NCBI RefSeq assembly: GCF_014206975.1
Contig: NZ_JACHOU010000016.1
Span: 1 to 64,000 of the forward strand
DNA length: 64,000 nt
Origin: Aminobacter aganoensis
GTDB taxonomy: Bacteria > Pseudomonadota > Alphaproteobacteria > Rhizobiales > Rhizobiaceae
Direction of reading: 5' to 3'
This document shows positions 1 through 14,034 of this stretch, piece by piece; position 1 is the stretch's first letter; the number at the start of each line of letters is the position of its first letter. The translations under genes and the position numbers were made by a program. Under the pieces are notes generated by a model. That model worked only from the letters and a program-made list of their open reading frames with translations. It made no database searches and had not been told where the DNA came from.

Positions 1-147
1 GACGTGCCGAAGATCGTCGACTGGTACATGGAGGGCAAGATCCAGATCGACCCGATGATCACGCATACGCTCAAGCTCGAAGACATCAACAAGGGCTTCG
101 ACCTGATGCATGCCGGCGAGAGCATCAGAAGCGTCGTCGTCTACTAG
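1..147 (+). CDS. S-(hydroxymethyl)glutathione dehydrogenase / class III alcohol dehydrogenase, 3' end
   Basis: Only the last 48 codons are present; the gene enters from the left edge in frame 1 and stops at TAG 145-147. The tail, with KIQIDPMITHTLKLEDINKG followed by FDLMHAGESIRSVVVY, is the typical C-terminus of zinc-dependent glutathione-dependent formaldehyde dehydrogenase (frmA/adhC family). The family oxidises S-hydroxymethylglutathione to S-formylglutathione. The downstream same-strand gene hydrolyses that product, which supports the call. The catalytic and zinc-binding residues lie outside the window. Confidence 0.9.
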   Translation, partial: DVPKIVDWYMEGKIQIDPMITHTLKLEDINKGFDLMHAGESIRSVVVY

Positions 148-348
148 AAACGGAACCACGCCTGGGCCTTGTTGCGGGACTCCAAAGCCTCCCAGCTTGC
201 CCGCATGTTCCCCAAGCCAGGCGTCGACCGGCGGTGCGTTCGAGGGCTCCAAGACCTCTCGGCCGCGCCGCCGGTATCTTTTTGAGCGTTGCAGGCCCCG
301 TCCGCCGAGGGTATGCGGGGCGGGATTGTTGATGAGAAGGCAGAGCAG

Positions 349-1182
349 ATGAAGACCGTTTCCACGTCGAAGTCGCATGGCGGCATCCAGGGTGTCTATT
401 CGCACGCATCGGAAGCGTGTGCCTGCGACATGACCTTTGCGGTGTTCGTGCCGCCGCAGGCCAAGGACGGTCCGGTGCCGGTGCTGTGGTATCTCTCGGG
501 CCTGACCTGCACTCACGCCAACGTCATGGACAAGGGCGAATACCGTCGCCTCGCGGCCGAGCTCGGGCTGATGATCGTCTGCCCCGACACCAGCCCGCGC
601 GGCGAGGGCATTCCCGACGAGAAGGACAACTGGCAGTTCGGTTCGGGCGCCGGCTTCTATGTCGACGCGACGCAGGCGCCGTTCGCGAAGAACTACCGCA
701 TGTACTCCTACGTCATCGAAGAGCTGCCGGCACTGATCGCGGCGAACTTCCCGGCCGACATGTCACGCCAGTCGATAACAGGTCATTCGATGGGCGGCCA
801 CGGCGCGCTGACCATCGCGCTGAAGAACCCGGAACGCTTCAAGAGCTGCTCGGCCTTCGCGCCGATCGCCCAGCCTTCGACGGCGGGCTGGTCGAAGCCG
901 GCACTGGAAAAATATCTCGGCACCGATGAGGCTGCTTGGCGCGCCTATGACACGACGCTGCTGATCGAGGATGGCAAGCGTTTTCCGGAGTTTCTGGCCG
1001 ACCAGGGGACCTCGGACGGCTTCCTCCAGGAAGGCCTGCGGCCGTGGCTGCTCGAAGATGCCTGCAAGAAGGCCGGCATCGGGCTGACCCTGCGCATGCA
1101 GGACGGCTATGACCATTCCTACAACTTCATCTCCACCTTCATGGACGACCATCTGCGCTGGCACGCCGCCCGGCTGGGCTAG
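349..1182 (+). CDS. fghA: S-formylglutathione hydrolase
   Basis: 277-residue serine hydrolase of the esterase D family that converts S-formylglutathione to formate and glutathione, the second step of glutathione-dependent formaldehyde detoxification. Visible motifs are LWYLSGLTCTHANVMDKGE, the nucleophile elbow GHSMGGHGAL and the C-terminal DGYDHSYNFI carrying the catalytic His. I chose ATG 349 because AGAAGG (335-340) precedes it at good spacing and the length matches the family; the frame is open back to 289. It follows the dehydrogenase gene by about 200 bp, a stretch in which I see no other gene. It ends 4 bp from the convergent thiD. Confidence 0.95.
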   Translation: MKTVSTSKSHGGIQGVYSHASEACACDMTFAVFVPPQAKDGPVPVLWYLSGLTCTHANVMDKGEYRRLAAELGLMIVCPDTSPRGEGIPDEKDNWQFGSGAGFYVDATQAPFAKNYRMYSYVIEELPALIAANFPADMSRQSITGHSMGGHGALTIALKNPERFKSCSAFAPIAQPSTAGWSKPALEKYLGTDEAAWRAYDTTLLIEDGKRFPEFLADQGTSDGFLQEGLRPWLLEDACKKAGIGLTLRMQDGYDHSYNFISTFMDDHLRWHAARLG

Positions 1183-1186
1183 GCGC

Positions 1187-1933
1187 TCAGGAGATCGAGG
1201 CGAGAAGCTTGGCGAAGACATGGCGCTTCGCCTTGCCGACGCTGTTCTCCAGCGTTTCATTTTGCGCCAGATGCGCCGCTATCGCGCTCGCCAGCATGCA
1301 GCCGGTGCCACGCATGGCCACCGGAATGCGCGACGCGTCGAACCGGATTGGATCGCGTCCCGGCAGGAGCAGCAGGTCCGTCGACGATTCTCCCGATGCG
1401 TGACCGCCCTTGACGAGAATGGCGGGGGCGGTTGCGTCGAACAGCCTGCCGGCCTGCCGGAGGATGTCGCGTTCGCCAATGGCGAGCGGCAGGCCGGACA
1501 GCAGCGCCAGTTCGGGCAGGTTGGGGGTGACCAGCGTGCACAGCGGAAACAGCTTGCGCTTGAGCGATGCCATGGCATTTGCGTCGAGCAATGGTCGTCC
1601 CGAGGTCGAGGCCAGCACCGGGTCGAGCACCACGGGGATCGGCAGGCTGCTTGCCAGTACCGAAGAGACCGTCTCTATGGTCGGGGCGCTGCCGAGCATG
1701 CCGATCTTGGCCGCCTTGACCGGATTGGCTGCCAATGCCGTGCGCATCTGGGCGGCGACGAGGTCGGGCAGCATCTGCTCGATGCGTGCGACCGCCTGAT
1801 GCGACTGGACCGTTACCGCTGTGACCGCAACGCAGCTGCGCAGGCCGAAGGCCGACACCGTTTCGACATCGCGGATGATGCCGGCGCCGCCGCTCGAATC
1901 CGAGCCGGCGACGATGAGCACATGCGGGGTCAT
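1187..1933 (-). CDS. thiD: Bifunctional hydroxymethylpyrimidine / phosphomethylpyrimidine kinase
   Basis: 248-residue ribokinase-fold kinase that phosphorylates HMP and HMP-P to HMP-PP for thiamine synthesis. The N-terminus [19 protein letters not shown] is the family signature; a later LVKGGHASGESSTDLLL segment and the GTGCMLASAIAAHLA anion-hole helix are also present. ATG 1933 gives a 4-bp ATGA overlap with the thiE stop; an ATG two codons earlier (1939) is possible. It is the last gene of the thiCOSGED operon and converges on fghA. Confidence 0.95.
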   Translation of the reverse strand: MTPHVLIVAGSDSSGGAGIIRDVETVSAFGLRSCVAVTAVTVQSHQAVARIEQMLPDLVAAQMRTALAANPVKAAKIGMLGSAPTIETVSSVLASSLPIPVVLDPVLASTSGRPLLDANAMASLKRKLFPLCTLVTPNLPELALLSGLPLAIGERDILRQAGRLFDATAPAILVKGGHASGESSTDLLLLPGRDPIRFDASRIPVAMRGTGCMLASAIAAHLAQNETLENSVGKAKRHVFAKLLASIS

Positions 1934-2535
1934 CGCCATTGAGCCGTCGCCGCCAGCCATTGGCGGGTGCGGCCCTCCGGGTCGGTATTCAAGGTGATGT
2001 CGGTGACGACGGCAGCGCTGTCGGCGCCTTGTGCGAAGACGCCAGGGATGCGCTCGACGTTGAGCCCGCCGATGGCGACCAGCGGCACCGTGCCGACGCG
2101 CTGTTTCCAGGTGGCGATGCGGTCGAGCCCCTGCGGTGTCCATTTCATCGCCTTGAGGATGGTCGGATAGACGGGGCCGAGCGCGACATAGTCTGGTGTT
2201 GCTGCAAGCGCCGTGTCGAGTTCGGCATCGTCATGGGTGCTGAGGCCGAGTTTCAGGCCGGCGCGGCGGATGGCACTTACATCGGCTTCGGCGAGGTCTT
2301 CCTGGCCGAGATGGACGAAGTTGCAGCCCTCGTCGATGGCGAGGCGCCAGTGGTCGTTGACGATGAGCTGGCAGCCATGGCGTTCGCAGACAACCTTCGC
2401 GGCTCGGATCTCGGAACGCAGGCCGGCCTCGTCCATGTCCTTGATGCGCAGCTGCACCAGCTTCACGCCCAACGGCACCAGGCGCTCGATCCAGGCGGCG
2501 GAATCGACGATGAAGTAGAACGGGTCGAGCTTCAT
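1930..2535 (-). CDS. thiE: Thiamine phosphate synthase
   Basis: 201 residues. Joins HMP-PP and the thiazole phosphate carboxylate to give thiamine monophosphate. TIM-barrel landmarks are [11 protein letters not shown], the [20 protein letters not shown] segment that contacts diphosphate and Mg, [10 protein letters not shown] and VALGPVYPT. Slightly shorter than the roughly 210-residue enterobacterial enzymes. The start overlaps the thiG stop by 4 bp and the stop overlaps thiD by 4 bp, so translation is probably coupled along the operon. Confidence 0.93.
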   Translation of the reverse strand: MKLDPFYFIVDSAAWIERLVPLGVKLVQLRIKDMDEAGLRSEIRAAKVVCERHGCQLIVNDHWRLAIDEGCNFVHLGQEDLAEADVSAIRRAGLKLGLSTHDDAELDTALAATPDYVALGPVYPTILKAMKWTPQGLDRIATWKQRVGTVPLVAIGGLNVERIPGVFAQGADSAAVVTDITLNTDPEGRTRQWLAATAQWR

Positions 2536-3305
2536 GAGAACGCTGCCATGCCGATGACGGGGGTGGAGGGGACGGCCATGTCGCGCGGTTCGAGCAGGCC
2601 GGCACCGAATGCCTGGCGTCCGGCCCTGACGGCCTTGCCGAAGGCAGCCGCCATGGCAACGGGGTCGCCGGCCTTGGCGACGGCGGTGTTGAGCAGCACG
2701 GCGTCGTAGCCGAGTTCCATGACGGTGGCCGCATGCGACGGGCGGCCGATGCCGGCGTCGACGATCAAGGGCACATCAGGGAAATGGCCGCGCAGGCTGC
2801 GCAGGGCATCAGGGTTTTGCGGACCTCGCGCCGACCCGATCGGCGCGCACCAGGGCATCAGCACCTTGCAGCCGGCATCGACCAGCCGGCCGGCGACAAC
2901 GAGATCGTCGGTCGTGTAGGGAAAAACCTCGAAGCCTTCTGCGGCTAGGATTTTCGCCGCATCGACCAGCCCGAACACGTCGGGCTGCAGCGTGTCGTGA
3001 TTGCCGATGACTTCGAGCTTGATCCAGTTGGTGCCGAACACCTCACGCGCCATGCGCGCCGTCGTCACCGCTTCCTTGATCGAATGGCAGCCGGCGGTGT
3101 TGGGCAACACACGCACGCCGAGCGACTGGATCAGCGACCAGAACTGCCCGCCGGTCTTGCCGCCGGATGTTTCGCGGCGCAGCGAGACGGTGACGATGTC
3201 GGCGCCAGACGCCTTGATCGCCTCGGCCATGATCGCAGGCGAGGGGTAGAGGGCGGTGCCGAGGAGAAGCCTGGAGGAGACCTGTTGTCCGTAGAGTTCG
3301 AGCAT
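2532..3305 (-). CDS. thiG: Thiazole synthase
   Basis: 257 residues. Condenses 1-deoxyxylulose 5-phosphate, dehydroglycine and the ThiS thiocarboxylate into the thiazole moiety. The Schiff-base lysine is in [10 protein letters not shown]; phosphate-binding segments [20 protein letters not shown] and [17 protein letters not shown] are intact. In this operon the iminoglycine partner comes from ThiO (glycine oxidase), not the radical-SAM ThiH, as usual for aerobic rhizobia. It starts 4 bp downstream of the thiS stop. Confidence 0.96.
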   Translation of the reverse strand: MLELYGQQVSSRLLLGTALYPSPAIMAEAIKASGADIVTVSLRRETSGGKTGGQFWSLIQSLGVRVLPNTAGCHSIKEAVTTARMAREVFGTNWIKLEVIGNHDTLQPDVFGLVDAAKILAAEGFEVFPYTTDDLVVAGRLVDAGCKVLMPWCAPIGSARGPQNPDALRSLRGHFPDVPLIVDAGIGRPSHAATVMELGYDAVLLNTAVAKAGDPVAMAAAFGKAVRAGRQAFGAGLLEPRDMAVPSTPVIGMAAFS

Positions 3306-3309
3306 GAAC

Positions 3310-3490
3310 TCACCCTCCCTTCATCGGTGCGAGGATTTCGATACGGTCGCCCTCGGCCAGCACGCAGCCGTCGCGTTCCCTTGCCGGCACAACCTCGCCG
3401 TTCAGCGCCGTGGCGAGCCAGCCGCCCTCGTAGTCGAGTTCTGCAAGCAATGCCGCCAGCGTGCCGGCCGCAACCTCGTGGCTTTCGCCG

Positions 3491-3507
<17 letters not shown>
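3310..3507 (-). CDS. thiS: Thiamine sulfur carrier protein ThiS
   Basis: 65-residue ubiquitin-fold protein ending in the diagnostic GG (KGG tail), which is adenylated and thiocarboxylated to deliver sulfur to ThiG. It starts [20 protein letters not shown] and overlaps the end of thiO by 17 bp. No thiF-like adenylyltransferase is in the window, so activation must come from an enzyme encoded elsewhere. Confidence 0.94.
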
Positions 3508-6518
<3,011 letters not shown>

Positions 6519-6642
6519 GGTGAGGCCGGCAACATGGGCGAGGAATGCCGGTGCTGTCAACGGCCTTTCGTTGAAGCCGAGACAATGCCAAAGTCCCTGA
6601 TGTCGGGACCCCATTGAAGTTTCGATGACGATCGGATAATAG

Positions 6643-7964
<1,322 letters not shown>

Positions 7965-7967
7965 CCC

Positions 7968-8981
7968 ATGCCGCGCATGACAATGATCGAGGCCATCCGC
8001 AGCGCCATGGACGTTGCCATGGGCCGCGACGACAACGTCGTCGTGTTCGGCGAGGACGTCGGCTATTTCGGCGGCGTCTTCCGCTGCACGCAAGGGCTTC
8101 AACAGAAATACGGCCGGTCGCGCTGTTTCGACGCGCCGATCAGCGAACTGGGCATCGTCGGCGCTGCCGTCGGCATGGCTTCCTATGGCCTCAAGCCCTG
8201 CATTGAAATCCAGTTCGCCGACTATGTCTATCCAGCATACGACCAGATCGTTTCGGAAGCGGCACGATTGCGCTACCGCTCCAATGGCGAATTCACCTGC
8301 CCGATCGTCATCCGCATGCCGACAGGCGGCGGCATCTTCGGCGGCCAGACCCACAGCCAGAGCCCCGAGGCATTGTTCACCCATGTTTCAGGCCTCAAGG
8401 TGGTGGTTCCGTCCAATCCGCTCGACGCCAAGGGACTGCTGATCGCTTCGATCGAGGACCCCGATCCGGTGATCTTTCTGGAGCCGAAACGATTGTACAA
8501 CGGTCCCTTCGACGGCCATCACGACCGACCCGTCACGGCCTGGTCCAAGCATGATTTGGGCGAGGTGCCGGAAGGCCATTACACGGTGCCGCTCGGCAAG
8601 GCCGAGATTCGCCGGCCCGGTTCCGCCGTCACCGTGCTCGCCTATGGCACCATGGTCTATGTCGCCCAGGCGGCAGCCGAGGAGACCGGCATCGACGCCG
8701 AGGTGATCGACCTCAGGACGCTGCTGCCGCTCGATCTCGAGACCATCGTCGCCTCGGTCAAGAAGACCCGCCGCTGCGTGGTGGTGCATGAGGCGACGCT
8801 GACGTCGGGTTTCGGCGCCGAACTGGTGTCGCTGGTGCAGGAAAACTGCTTCTACCACCTCGAAGCACCCGTCGCCCGCGTCGCCGGCTGGGACACGCCC
8901 TATCCGCATGCCCAGGAATGGGACTACTTCCCCGGACCCAAACGGGTCGGCGAAGCTTTGATCGAAACAATGGAGGCCTGA
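7968..8981 (+). CDS. bkdA2: Branched-chain 2-oxoacid dehydrogenase E1 component, beta subunit
   Basis: 337-residue transketolase-like beta subunit. It shows FGEDVGYFGGVFRCTQGLQ, SELGIVGAAVGMASYGLKP, the RMPTGGGIFGGQTHSQSPEA segment and a C-terminal transketolase domain with VVHEATLTSGFGAELVS. It completes the E1 heterotetramer, whose active site lies at the alpha/beta interface. Starts 3 bp after bkdA1 and ends 2 bp before the E2 gene. Confidence 0.95.
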   Translation: MPRMTMIEAIRSAMDVAMGRDDNVVVFGEDVGYFGGVFRCTQGLQQKYGRSRCFDAPISELGIVGAAVGMASYGLKPCIEIQFADYVYPAYDQIVSEAARLRYRSNGEFTCPIVIRMPTGGGIFGGQTHSQSPEALFTHVSGLKVVVPSNPLDAKGLLIASIEDPDPVIFLEPKRLYNGPFDGHHDRPVTAWSKHDLGEVPEGHYTVPLGKAEIRRPGSAVTVLAYGTMVYVAQAAAEETGIDAEVIDLRTLLPLDLETIVASVKKTRRCVVVHEATLTSGFGAELVSLVQENCFYHLEAPVARVAGWDTPYPHAQEWDYFPGPKRVGEALIETMEA

Positions 8982-8983
8982 GC

Positions 8984-10324
8984 ATGGGCGAACATGTCAT
9001 CAAGCTTCCCGACGTCGGTGAGGGCGTGGCCGAGGCCGAACTGGTCGAATGGCACGTCAAGATCGGCGACCTCGTGCGCGAGGACGCCGTACTTGCCGCC
9101 GTCATGACCGACAAGGCGACGGTCGAGATCCCGTCGCCCGTCGATGGCGAAATCCTCTGGCTTGGCGCCGAGATCGGCGACACGGTCCCGGTGGGCTCGC
9201 CAATCGTCAGGATCAAGGTTGCCGGCGAGGGTGGTGTGGCTGCGACAGAGGCTGAGAAGCCTTCGGGTGTGCAGGGTACCCCTACCCCTGACCCCTCCCC
9301 ACAAGGGGGAGGGGAACAACCGTCCATTGCCGTCTCGAAATCCGACACTTCGAAGGCCGGCAAAGAAACTGCAAAAGCGCCAACCGGATCCCCCTCCCCC
9401 TTGGGGGGAGGGGCTAGGGGTGCCGCCGCGACCATCGGTCTGCCGCGCCCAGAGGGCGAGCGGCCGCTGGCATCGCCCGCGGTCAGGCTGCGGGCCAAGG
9501 AAGCTGGCATCGACCTGCGCCAGGTCTCCGGTACCGGTCCGGCCGGCCGCATCACCCATGACGATCTCGACGGCTTTGCGGCGCGGGGTTCGGCGGTTCC
9601 CACGGCCGGGCTGCTGGCAAGGACCGAGGTCGAGGAGATCAAGGTCATCGGGCTGCGCCGGCGGATTGCCGAGAAGATGGCGCTGGCCAAGTCACGCATC
9701 CCCCACATCACCTATGTCGAGGAGATCGACGTCACTGCGCTGGAGGAACTGCGCGCCAAGCTCAATGCCTCGAAGAAGCCTGACAGGCCGAAGCTGACCT
9801 TGCTGCCGTTCCTGATGCGGGCGCTGGTCAAGGCGGTGGCCGAGCAGCCCCAGCTCAACGCGATCTATGACGACGATGCCGGCGTCATCCAGCGCCATGC
9901 CGGCGTGCATATCGGCATGGCGGCGCAGACCCCGGGCGGGCTGATGGTGCCTGTCGTCAGGCACGCCGAGGCGCGTGACATCTGGGATTGCGCTGGCGAG
10001 GTCAACCGCCTGGCCGAAGCCGCCAAGGCCGGCACCGCGACGCGCGAAGAGCTGACCGGCTCGACCATCACCATCACCTCGCTCGGCGCGATGGGTGGCG
10101 TCGCCACGACGCCCGTCATCAACTATCCGGAAGTGGCGATCGTCGGGGTCAACAAGATCATGATCCGGCCGATGTGGGACGGCACCCAGTTCGTGCCGCG
10201 CAAGATGATGAACCTGTCGTCCAGCTTCGACCATCGCGTCATCGACGGCTGGGATGCGGCAGTCTTCGTCCAGCGCCTGAAGGCGCTGCTCGAGGCGCCG
10301 GCAATGATCTTCGTGGAGGGCTGA
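8984..10324 (+). CDS. bkdB: Dihydrolipoamide acyltransferase (E2) of the branched-chain 2-oxoacid dehydrogenase complex
   Basis: 446 residues. Order: one lipoyl domain (residues about 4-78, lipoylated Lys44 in [13 protein letters not shown]), an interdomain linker, a peripheral E1/E3-binding domain ([20 protein letters not shown] onward) and the acyltransferase domain ending in [17 protein letters not shown] with the catalytic His and Asp. It transfers the branched acyl group to CoA. ATG 8984 fits the lipoyl domain start and lies 2 bp after bkdA2. Oddity: the linker (about residues 98-147) is encoded partly by two inverted palindromic repeats (9277-9316 and 9388-9422). Confidence 0.95.
   Translation: MGEHVIKLPDVGEGVAEAELVEWHVKIGDLVREDAVLAAVMTDKATVEIPSPVDGEILWLGAEIGDTVPVGSPIVRIKVAGEGGVAATEAEKPSGVQGTPTPDPSPQGGGEQPSIAVSKSDTSKAGKETAKAPTGSPSPLGGGARGAAATIGLPRPEGERPLASPAVRLRAKEAGIDLRQVSGTGPAGRITHDDLDGFAARGSAVPTAGLLARTEVEEIKVIGLRRRIAEKMALAKSRIPHITYVEEIDVTALEELRAKLNASKKPDRPKLTLLPFLMRALVKAVAEQPQLNAIYDDDAGVIQRHAGVHIGMAAQTPGGLMVPVVRHAEARDIWDCAGEVNRLAEAAKAGTATREELTGSTITITSLGAMGGVATTPVINYPEVAIVGVNKIMIRPMWDGTQFVPRKMMNLSSSFDHRVIDGWDAAVFVQRLKALLEAPAMIFVEG
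9277..9422. repeat. Inverted pair of REP-like palindromic repeats inside the E2 gene
   Basis: The first copy (9277-9316) contains CCCCTCCCCACAAGGGGGAG, itself a palindrome, preceded by two CCCCT-type blocks. The second copy (9388-9422) is nearly its reverse complement (about five differences over 34 bases), with CCCTCCCCCTTGGGGGGAGG at its core. About 70 bp separates them. The reading frame is kept and the repeats encode [14 protein letters not shown] and [12 protein letters not shown] in the flexible linker. Similar C/G-block palindromes are familiar as dispersed repeats in Rhizobiales genomes. Confidence 0.85.
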
Positions 10325-10328
10325 GGCT

Positions 10329-11726
10329 GTGAAGGAAATCTCCTGCAAGCTTCTCGTCATCGGTGCCGGTCCCGGCGGCTATATCTGCGCCATCCGCGCC
10401 GGTCAGCTCGGCGTCGACACGGTCATCGTCGAGGCGGTCAAACCTGGCGGTACCTGCCTCAATGTCGGCTGCATCCCGTCCAAGGCGATGATCCACGCGG
10501 CCGACGAGTATCTCAAGGTGAGCGAAATGGCCGGGGGCACCAGCCCGCTCGGTATCAGCCTGTCCGCACCTGCGCTCGATCTTGCCAAGACCGTCGCCTG
10601 GAAGGACCGCATCGTCGGCCGCCTGACCACCGGCGTCGCAGGCCTGCTCAAGAAGGCCAAGGTCAAGTCGGTGCAGGGCTGGGCGCGTTTCCGCGACGGC
10701 AAGACCGTCGAGGTCGAGACCGAAACCGGTCTGCAGGTGATCCGTGCCGAGACCATCGTCATCGCGACGGGATCGGCTCCCGTCGAACTGCCGTTCCTGC
10801 CCTTTGGCGGGGCGGTGATTTCTTCGACCGAAGCGCTGGCGCTCAAGCAGGTGCCGCAGGCGCTGGCGGTTGTCGGCGGCGGCTACATCGGGCTCGAGCT
10901 CGGAACGGCCTTCGCCAAGCTCGGCGCCAAGGTGACCGTGGTCGAGGCGTTGCCGCGCATCCTGCCGCAATACGATGCGGAGCTTACCCGGCCGGTCGCC
11001 AAGCGGCTGGAAGCACTCGGTGTCAAGGTGCTCACGGGCGCCAAGGCCAAGGGCTTGTCCGCCAAGGGCGACGCACTTCTGGTCGAAGCGGCCGACGGCG
11101 GCGAGCAGAAGATTGTCGCCGACAAAGTGCTCGTCACCGTCGGCCGCAAGCCGCTGGTCGACGGCTGGGGCCTGGAAGAGATCGACCTCGACCGCGACGG
11201 CCGCTTCATCCGCATCGACGAGCAGTGCCGCACCTCGATGCGTGGTATCTATGCCATCGGCGACGTCACCGGCGAGCCGATGCTGGCACACCGCGCGATG
11301 GCGCAGGGCGAGATGGTCGCCGAGATCGTCGCCGGCCACAAGCGCAGCTGGGACAAGCGCTCGATCCCCGCCGTCTGCTTCACCGATCCCGAGGTCGTCA
11401 CTGCGGGTCTGTCGCCAGATGAGGCCAAGGCCCTCGGCATCGAGATCAAGTCGTCGCAGTTCCCGTTCTCGGCCAATGGCCGGGCGATGACCTTGCTCGG
11501 GGAGGACGGGTTCGTCCGCATCGTTGCCCGCGCCGACAACCATCTGGTGCTCGGCATCCAGGCGGTGGGCACCGGCGTTTCGGAGCTTTCGGCCGCCTTC
11601 GGCCTGGCAATCGAGATGGGCGCACGTCTCGAAGACATAGCCGGTACGATCCACGCCCACCCGACGCAAGGCGAAGCCTTCCTCGAGGCTGCGCTGCGCA
11701 CGCTCGGCCACGCGCTCCACATCTGA
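10329..11726 (+). CDS. lpdV: Dihydrolipoamide dehydrogenase (E3)
   Basis: 465-residue FAD/NAD disulfide reductase that reoxidises dihydrolipoamide. FAD motif [19 protein letters not shown], redox disulfide [17 protein letters not shown] motif [12 protein letters not shown], the second FAD motif [14 protein letters not shown], and the dimer-interface [10 protein letters not shown] with the catalytic His. GTG start at 10329, 4 bp after the E2 stop. The stop codon lies within a terminator hairpin. Its position dedicates it to the bkd complex. Confidence 0.96.
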   Translation: MKEISCKLLVIGAGPGGYICAIRAGQLGVDTVIVEAVKPGGTCLNVGCIPSKAMIHAADEYLKVSEMAGGTSPLGISLSAPALDLAKTVAWKDRIVGRLTTGVAGLLKKAKVKSVQGWARFRDGKTVEVETETGLQVIRAETIVIATGSAPVELPFLPFGGAVISSTEALALKQVPQALAVVGGGYIGLELGTAFAKLGAKVTVVEALPRILPQYDAELTRPVAKRLEALGVKVLTGAKAKGLSAKGDALLVEAADGGEQKIVADKVLVTVGRKPLVDGWGLEEIDLDRDGRFIRIDEQCRTSMRGIYAIGDVTGEPMLAHRAMAQGEMVAEIVAGHKRSWDKRSIPAVCFTDPEVVTAGLSPDEAKALGIEIKSSQFPFSANGRAMTLLGEDGFVRIVARADNHLVLGIQAVGTGVSELSAAFGLAIEMGARLEDIAGTIHAHPTQGEAFLEAALRTLGHALHI

Positions 11727-11739
11727 CGTGGAGCGCTTT
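11712..11739 (+). terminator. Terminator-like hairpin at the end of the bkd operon
   Basis: GCGCTCCAC - ATCTGAC - GTGGAGCGC followed by TTTG. It is a perfect 9-bp stem whose loop contains the lpdV stop codon. The T run is short, so termination may be partial. Confidence 0.6.
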
Positions 11740-12013
11740 GCGCCGCGTCACCTTGTGTCTTGTCTGCGCTCGCCGGTTAGGCTAACAAGCCCACGCACTG
11801 GACGACCAGTGCCTTGCTCATTCGGGGACGGCCCCATCCAAAAGATGGCGCCGATCAATTGTCACCCCGACCGAAATTCATCCTGAAAAATAGCGAAGAC
11901 GTTGCGGACCGGCGATTGACGGCCCGTGGGCGCACTCGGCCGCCCCGGGCTTCCGGGCCTCGCTCCTTGATGCGCGCTTTTTCATCACCAATCGAACAGA
12001 CCGGAGAGGCGCT

Positions 12014-12763
12014 GTGGCGGGACCGATAGAACAGTTTGAAATCAAGCCGATTTTCACCCTCTTCGAGCTTGGGGGCCAGGAAATCGCCTTCACCAATTCG
12101 GCTGCCTACATGGTGGGCGTTGCGGTGTTCAGCGGGTTGTTCCTGATGCTTTCCACCAATGCGCGCGCGCTGGTGCCCACCCGCCTGCAGTCGATCACCG
12201 AGCTGATCTACGAGTTCGTTTCGAAGACATTGCGCGACAATGCGGGCGAGGGGGGGATGCGCTTCTTCCCGCTGGTGTTCTCGCTGTTCGTCTTCATCCT
12301 GATCGCCAACCTGGCCGGCATGTTCCCCTATGCGTTCACGGTCACCAGCCACATCATCGTGACGTTCTCGTTCGCCATGCTGGTGTTCGCGACCGTCACG
12401 CTCTACGGCATCTGGAAGAACGGTCTCGGCTTCTTCCGCCTGTTCCTGCCATCCGGCGTGCCACTGGTGCTTTCGCCGATCATCGTGCCGATCGAGATCG
12501 TGTCCTACATCTCGCGGCCGATCAGCCATTCGGTGCGACTGTTCGCCGTCATGCTCGCCGGCCACATCACGCTCAAGGTGTTTGCCGGCTTCATCGTCAG
12601 CCTCGGCGGCATGGGCACGCTTGGTGTCTTCGCAGCCGTCCTGCCGCTGGCGATGACGGTGGCGCTGACCGCACTGGAACTGCTGATGGCGGTGATCCAG
12701 GCCTACATCTTCACCATGCTGACCTGCATGTACCTGAACGACGCCCTGCATCCCGGGCACTGA
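12014..12763 (+). CDS. atpB: F0 ATP synthase subunit a (solitary atpB paralogue)
   Basis: 249-residue polytopic membrane protein of the ATP synthase a-subunit family: conserved [14 protein letters not shown] with the essential stator Arg, then [14 protein letters not shown], and the C-terminal [20 protein letters not shown] and [14 protein letters not shown] start at 12014 after GGAGAGG. Odd: no atpI, atpE or atpF flank it, and a terminator follows at once, so it is a single-gene unit. The position four residues after the conserved Arg is Val (RLFAVM), where related a subunits have Asn (RLFANM). It may be a paralogue or a relocated sole copy; the window cannot tell. Confidence 0.88.
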   Translation: MAGPIEQFEIKPIFTLFELGGQEIAFTNSAAYMVGVAVFSGLFLMLSTNARALVPTRLQSITELIYEFVSKTLRDNAGEGGMRFFPLVFSLFVFILIANLAGMFPYAFTVTSHIIVTFSFAMLVFATVTLYGIWKNGLGFFRLFLPSGVPLVLSPIIVPIEIVSYISRPISHSVRLFAVMLAGHITLKVFAGFIVSLGGMGTLGVFAAVLPLAMTVALTALELLMAVIQAYIFTMLTCMYLNDALHPGH

Positions 12764-12786
12764 AGACAGGGCAGCATCCAAACGCG

Positions 12787-12818
12787 AGGCCCGCCCGTTG
12801 CTGCGGGCCTTTTCGTTT
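12787..12818 (+). terminator. Intrinsic terminator after atpB
   Basis: AGGCCCGC - CCGTTGCT - GCGGGCCT followed by TTT C G TTT, 24 bp after the atpB stop. Confidence 0.8.
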
Positions 12819-12857
12819 CAGGCTCCGGCACAGAAGCGGCAGGCGACCGCCTCAGCT

Positions 12858-13628
12858 TCAGCCGAATGGAATACGCTGCTTCGTGAAGTCGTCGAGCTTC
12901 ATGGCCCGCCTAACAAGAGCCCAGGCCTGGCGGAAGGGGCGGACGAATTCATGCCGCAGTTTCCGGATGCTGCGCTTCTGCCTGGGACGCGGCTCCGAAA
13001 AGCGGAACAGGTCGATGGTGCTGTGGAATTCGCCGACGGCTTCGGTCTCGACGGTGCTCTTCTGCCTGACTGGCGCAGGGATCATCTGGTAGACGTTCAT
13101 GTCGTCGATGACGGGTTGCCCGAACACGAACATGTCCAACGGAAGGACAAAGTGCTCGGAGACCTCGATGAGCCTTGCGGCGGCTGCCCGTGAGACGACG
13201 TAGCAGGCGCCACCTTCGTGCAGCGAATGCAGCCTGCGGAGCGACCTGGCCGGCCCCAGGAAAATGGGGTCGTTGGCGACCGCCGCCTTGGTTCCCGTCG
13301 TTTCGAGCTTGATGATGTCTGCGCCCGCGGGAATCCAGCTTTCAACAGCGAGGAAATGACCTGCAGCGGGAGCCAGCCAGGCGTCATCCTCCACGATCGC
13401 CGCGAACGCTTCGCCCGAGTGGAGAAATGCCTGCCAGGCCGACCGATGGCTCAGGAAGCACGCCGTTATGGCCGCTTGCATCTTGTGCACGGTCAAAACA
13501 TCGTCGCCGAGTATCAGGCCGTCGATCGCCGGGATGCGGATGTAGGACAGGTTCAGGCGCTCGAATTGTTCGGCCATGAACGCCAGCCGGCCGGGCGAGC
13601 GGTCAAGATTGATCAGGTAGCACTTCAT
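12858..13628 (-). CDS. Glycosyltransferase family 25 protein
   Basis: 256 residues. It begins MKCYLINLDRSPGRLAFM and carries the IVEDDAW acidic motif, GGACYVVSRAAAARLIE and a short basic C-terminus, the pattern of GT25 (LPS and lipooligosaccharide galactosyltransferase-like) enzymes. The sugar and acceptor cannot be predicted. No other cell-envelope glycosyltransferases adjoin it. It is convergent with atpB. Confidence 0.85.
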   Translation of the reverse strand: MKCYLINLDRSPGRLAFMAEQFERLNLSYIRIPAIDGLILGDDVLTVHKMQAAITACFLSHRSAWQAFLHSGEAFAAIVEDDAWLAPAAGHFLAVESWIPAGADIIKLETTGTKAAVANDPIFLGPARSLRRLHSLHEGGACYVVSRAAAARLIEVSEHFVLPLDMFVFGQPVIDDMNVYQMIPAPVRQKSTVETEAVGEFHSTIDLFRFSEPRPRQKRSIRKLRHEFVRPFRQAWALVRRAMKLDDFTKQRIPFG

Positions 13629-13833
13629 GGCAGCACGACCTCACGCCAGGCGTGGGGAATTCTAGCAGTTGCCGAGGCAAACGAAATCCCTCGCACATGC
13701 AGCAAGGGCTACTGGGCGCGGAAGCGGATTCCGCTCGTTTTCGTTAACCAACGATTAACCAAGCCCTTGCCTGTGGAGCTAATTTAGTGCTCACTAATCT
13801 TGCTGAGGGGTCACGTGGTGGCGGGAGAGTAAA

Positions 13834-14034
13834 ATGACGTTCCGCGAGGTTCGGGAGCAGTTGAGAATTGTCGGAATCCTGATGAGCAAGAGGGGCAGCA
13901 GCATTCGGGTCAACCATTTCGGTGGCATGCCCGAGACTGCATGTTTCACTTCAAGCTTGGACGAAGCGCTAACGGCCGGCCTATCCATGGCGAGGCCAAA
14001 ACACCTGCCAAAAAACTGGTGCGCGCATCGTTAA
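13834..14034 (+). CDS. Small hypothetical protein
   Basis: 66 residues with a plausible GGAGAG ribosome-binding site directly before the ATG. Mixed charged and hydrophobic composition (MTFREVREQLRIVGILMSKR at the start), no membrane segment and no motif I recognise. It stands alone between the GT25 gene and the NCS2 permease gene. The call rests on start context and coding-like composition only. Confidence 0.45.
   Translation: MTFREVREQLRIVGILMSKRGSSIRVNHFGGMPETACFTSSLDEALTAGLSMARPKHLPKNWCAHR

Noticed and set aside
10239-11720. 493-codon minus-strand open frame opposite lpdV
   Set aside because: Antisense of a well-conserved E3 gene; composition typical of shadow frames in GC-rich DNA.
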